A stretch of DNA of 41,186 bases, taken from positions 1 to 41,186 of the forward strand of contig JAFGKG010000075.1 in the NCBI GenBank assembly GCA_016928715.1. The letters run 5' to 3'. Numbering within the stretch: position 1 is the first letter of the stretch; every line of letters starts with the position of its first letter. Made by a program: the position numbers and the translations under genes. The stretch comes from Chloroflexia bacterium. Lineage in GTDB: Bacteria > Chloroflexota > Chloroflexia > DTKN01. Of the stretch, positions 39,434 to 41,186 are shown in pieces. The notes beneath the pieces were generated by a model, which was given only the letters and a program-made list of their open reading frames with translations, had not been told where the DNA came from and did no database searches.

Positions 39434-40393
39434 TCAACGCGGCGGGGCCGATGCCGCCACGATCAGCAGCTCCAGGGCCACTTCCGCATCCCTGCGCCCG
39501 GTCTTGATCTCCCGGTCCGTCTCTAGCAGGCGCTGATAGACCTGCTCCAATTCCGAGCGCTGAAAGAGGCGGGCCTGCCGGGAGATCTTTTTGGCGACAA
39601 AGGGATGCTGCTTGAGCACCCGGGCCACCTGGGCGGGCTCTTGCTGACCGGCCGGCAGCCCCTTGACCTGCAGCAGCAGCCGGAACTGCCGCACGACCAT
39701 GGTCAAAATATAGAGGGGGGGCTGTCCGGCCTGCAACAGTCGCTGTAACTCCTGCAAAGCCCTGGCCTGCCGGCGCTGCCCAATCGCGTCCACCAGGACA
39801 AAGATATTGCTCAAGCGGGCCTGGCTGGCCAACTCGGCCACCAGGTGCTCCTCAATGCGGCCATCGGGCCCCACATAGGTCACCAGTTTTTCGACCTCGC
39901 GCAGGATCAAGGCCGGGTCCGTTCCCACCGTCGCCGCCAGCAGATCGCAGGCGGCCGGACTGATCTCCGCCCCCTCGCGCCGCGCCTGCTGCGCGATCCA
40001 ACGGGAGAGATCCCGTCCCTGGGGAGGGGCAAACTCGCGCACCTGGCCAACTTTTTTGACCAGGCTGAGCAGGGCATGCTTGGCGGACAGGGATTGCCTT
40101 TCGCGCAGCACCAGGACCGTGCTGGAGGCCATCCGGGGCAAATAGTCCTGCAATTGCTGCAGCAGACCGCCCCTCTTTAAATAGCCGGACAGTCCTTCCA
40201 CAATCACCAATCGTTTGGGGGAAAGAAAGGGCAACGCCTCGCAGTGCTCCATAAGCAGCGCCAGGGAAATGGACTCCCCCTCCAAGCGGCTCACGGCCAA
40301 TTCGGCGGAACCCTCTGGGATTTCCTGTTGCACAAGTTGCCGCAGGGCCTCCTCGCAGGCAACCGTGTCGTCACCATGAAAAAGATAGATCAC
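39434..40393 (-). CDS. holA: DNA polymerase III subunit delta
   Basis: VIYLFHGDDTVACEEALRQL, LPFLSPKRLVIVEGLSGYL, YILTMVVRQFRLLLQVKGL; follows the rpsT-holA convergent arrangement. GTG start at 40393. Confidence 0.93.
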   Translation of the reverse strand: MIYLFHGDDTVACEEALRQLVQQEIPEGSAELAVSRLEGESISLALLMEHCEALPFLSPKRLVIVEGLSGYLKRGGLLQQLQDYLPRMASSTVLVLRERQSLSAKHALLSLVKKVGQVREFAPPQGRDLSRWIAQQARREGAEISPAACDLLAATVGTDPALILREVEKLVTYVGPDGRIEEHLVAELASQARLSNIFVLVDAIGQRRQARALQELQRLLQAGQPPLYILTMVVRQFRLLLQVKGLPAGQQEPAQVARVLKQHPFVAKKISRQARLFQRSELEQVYQRLLETDREIKTGRRDAEVALELLIVAASAPPR

Positions 40394-40506
40394 CGTACAC
40401 CCACCCCGGGGTTGCGGACAAGAGAAAAACCCCACCATGCCGTAGACCGGTCAAGTTCTAAACCTGGAATCCACTAATATGGGCCCGATATGGCAGTTTT
40501 GCGTTA

Positions 40507-40539
40507 CTGTGTAGGGCGATGCCCTTTCAGCTTACACAG
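40507..40539. repeat. Nested inverted repeat
   Basis: CTGTGTA (40507-40513) pairs with TACACAG (40533-40539) around an inner GGGC-GAT-GCCC hairpin. Confidence 0.6.
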
Positions 40540-40690
40540 CCCTGCTAGGGAACGGCGCCTAATGTGGCAGGTGTTGGCTCAGAACTTACCGCCGGTATTA
40601 CGTGCACAGCAGGGTACTAACATTATTCTACCACAAAACGATTTTCCGTGCAAGTTGGGTTGGCGTGGTGTTTACCCAGAACCGATCAGT

Positions 40691-40774
40691 GCTGACTAAA
40701 GTCAGCCCTGGAGGGCGCTGCGCGCCGGCCGCCCGCCTGCGCGGGCGGCTTGGTCGGGCCGCATTTAGCTAAAT
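40691..40774. repeat. Cluster of short inverted repeats (REP/MITE-like candidate)
   Basis: GCTGAC-TAAA-GTCAGC (40691-40706); GGCGC-TGC-GCGCC (40714-40726); GCCGCCCGC-CTGC-GCGGGCGGC (40728-40749); palindrome ATTTAGCTAAAT (40763-40774). Confidence 0.6.
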
Positions 40775-40855
40775 CGATGTGCATCTACAGGCGCGGTTAT
40801 CGCCGGCCCTTGGGTTATGGGCGTCGAGGTGGCTGTTTAGGGCAGGGGGGAGAGG

Positions 40856-41186
40856 ATGGCGCGCACCCTGGACAAGCTGCTGGCCTACGAGGCGGATAGC
40901 TGTCGAGAGCAACTGGAGCAACTTGGGTCCGATTTGGCCGAGAATGTTCGGACCCCATGCCCTCAATGTTCGGCCCACATGCCCAGGACTTTCGATCCAC
41001 ATGCCCAGGACTTTCGGACCACATGCCCAGGACTTTCGGACCGCATGCCCAGGACTTTCGGACCGCATGCCCTCAATGTTCGGACCGCATGCCCTCAATG
41101 TTCGGTCCCCATGTCCAGGACTTTCGGTCCCCATGTCCAGGACTTTCGGTCCCCATGTCCAGGACTTTCGGTCCCCATGTCCAGGA
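40856..41186 (+). CDS. Unlisted ORF, open at right edge: short N-terminal segment then 22-aa-period repeats; coding status uncertain
   Basis: ATG after GGGGGGAGAGG; MARTLDKLLAYEADSCREQLEQLGSDLAENVRTPCPQCSAHMPRTFDPHAQDFRTTCPGLSDRMPRTFGPHALNVRT... with no stop to the window end. Confidence 0.35.
   Translation, partial: MARTLDKLLAYEADSCREQLEQLGSDLAENVRTPCPQCSAHMPRTFDPHAQDFRTTCPGLSDRMPRTFGPHALNVRTACPQCSVPMSRTFGPHVQDFRSPCPGLSVPMSR
40944..41186. repeat. 22-bp tandem repeat array, 10 complete units plus partial units at both ends, continues past the window
   Basis: Complete units begin at 40957, 40979, 41001, 41023, 41045, 41067, 41089, 41111, 41133 and 41155. Type A is ATGYCCAGGACTTTCGGWCCNC; type B is ATGCCCTCAATGTTCGGNCCNC. 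Confidence 0.95.

Noticed and set aside
40490-40699. 69-aa plus-strand ORF
   Set aside because: No motif, overlaps nested inverted repeats, no convincing SD; treated as non-coding.
40769-41134. 121-aa minus-strand ORF through the 22-bp array
   Set aside because: The array is open in all six frames, so this ORF needs no coding function; the plus-strand ORF has a better SD and a non-repetitive N-terminus.
40944-41186. CRISPR array
   Set aside because: Units are contiguous 22-bp copies with no unique spacers, and no cas gene is in the window.

Overview
This is a 41.2 kb GC-rich bacterial window. Gene content and order suggest Chloroflexota, possibly Anaerolineae; that lineage call is inference. 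The middle is mostly housekeeping: nrdR-purA-rsmI-PP2C-like phosphatase; tig-clpP-clpX-response regulator-smc-PQQ-type dehydrogenase on the minus strand; YceD/DUF177-rpmF-fabH-fabD-fabG-fabG; an ABC ATPase-MerR-histidine kinase-DUF58 cluster; uppP; yggS/pgeF; HlyD adaptor; rpsT; holA. Two very large multidomain secreted proteins flank or interrupt this block. One is the C-terminal part of a probable S8 peptidase ending in IYLPLLLNAYEF. The other combines GxGYxYP, Reg_prop, cohesin, dockerin and PKD-like modules. The least explained sequence is the right edge (about 40.44-41.19 kb): a hairpin-dense non-coding stretch leads into an unlisted ORF that enters a 22-bp tandem array open in all six frames and runs off the window. 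Other leads are a predicted multi-branch RNA leader before rpmF, a guest-domain insertion pattern in the giant S8-linked protein, near-consensus promoters with exactly 17-bp spacers (one inside the divergent hlyD gene), and four convergent gene pairs with almost no intergenic space. All calls are by eye; no searches or folding programs were run.
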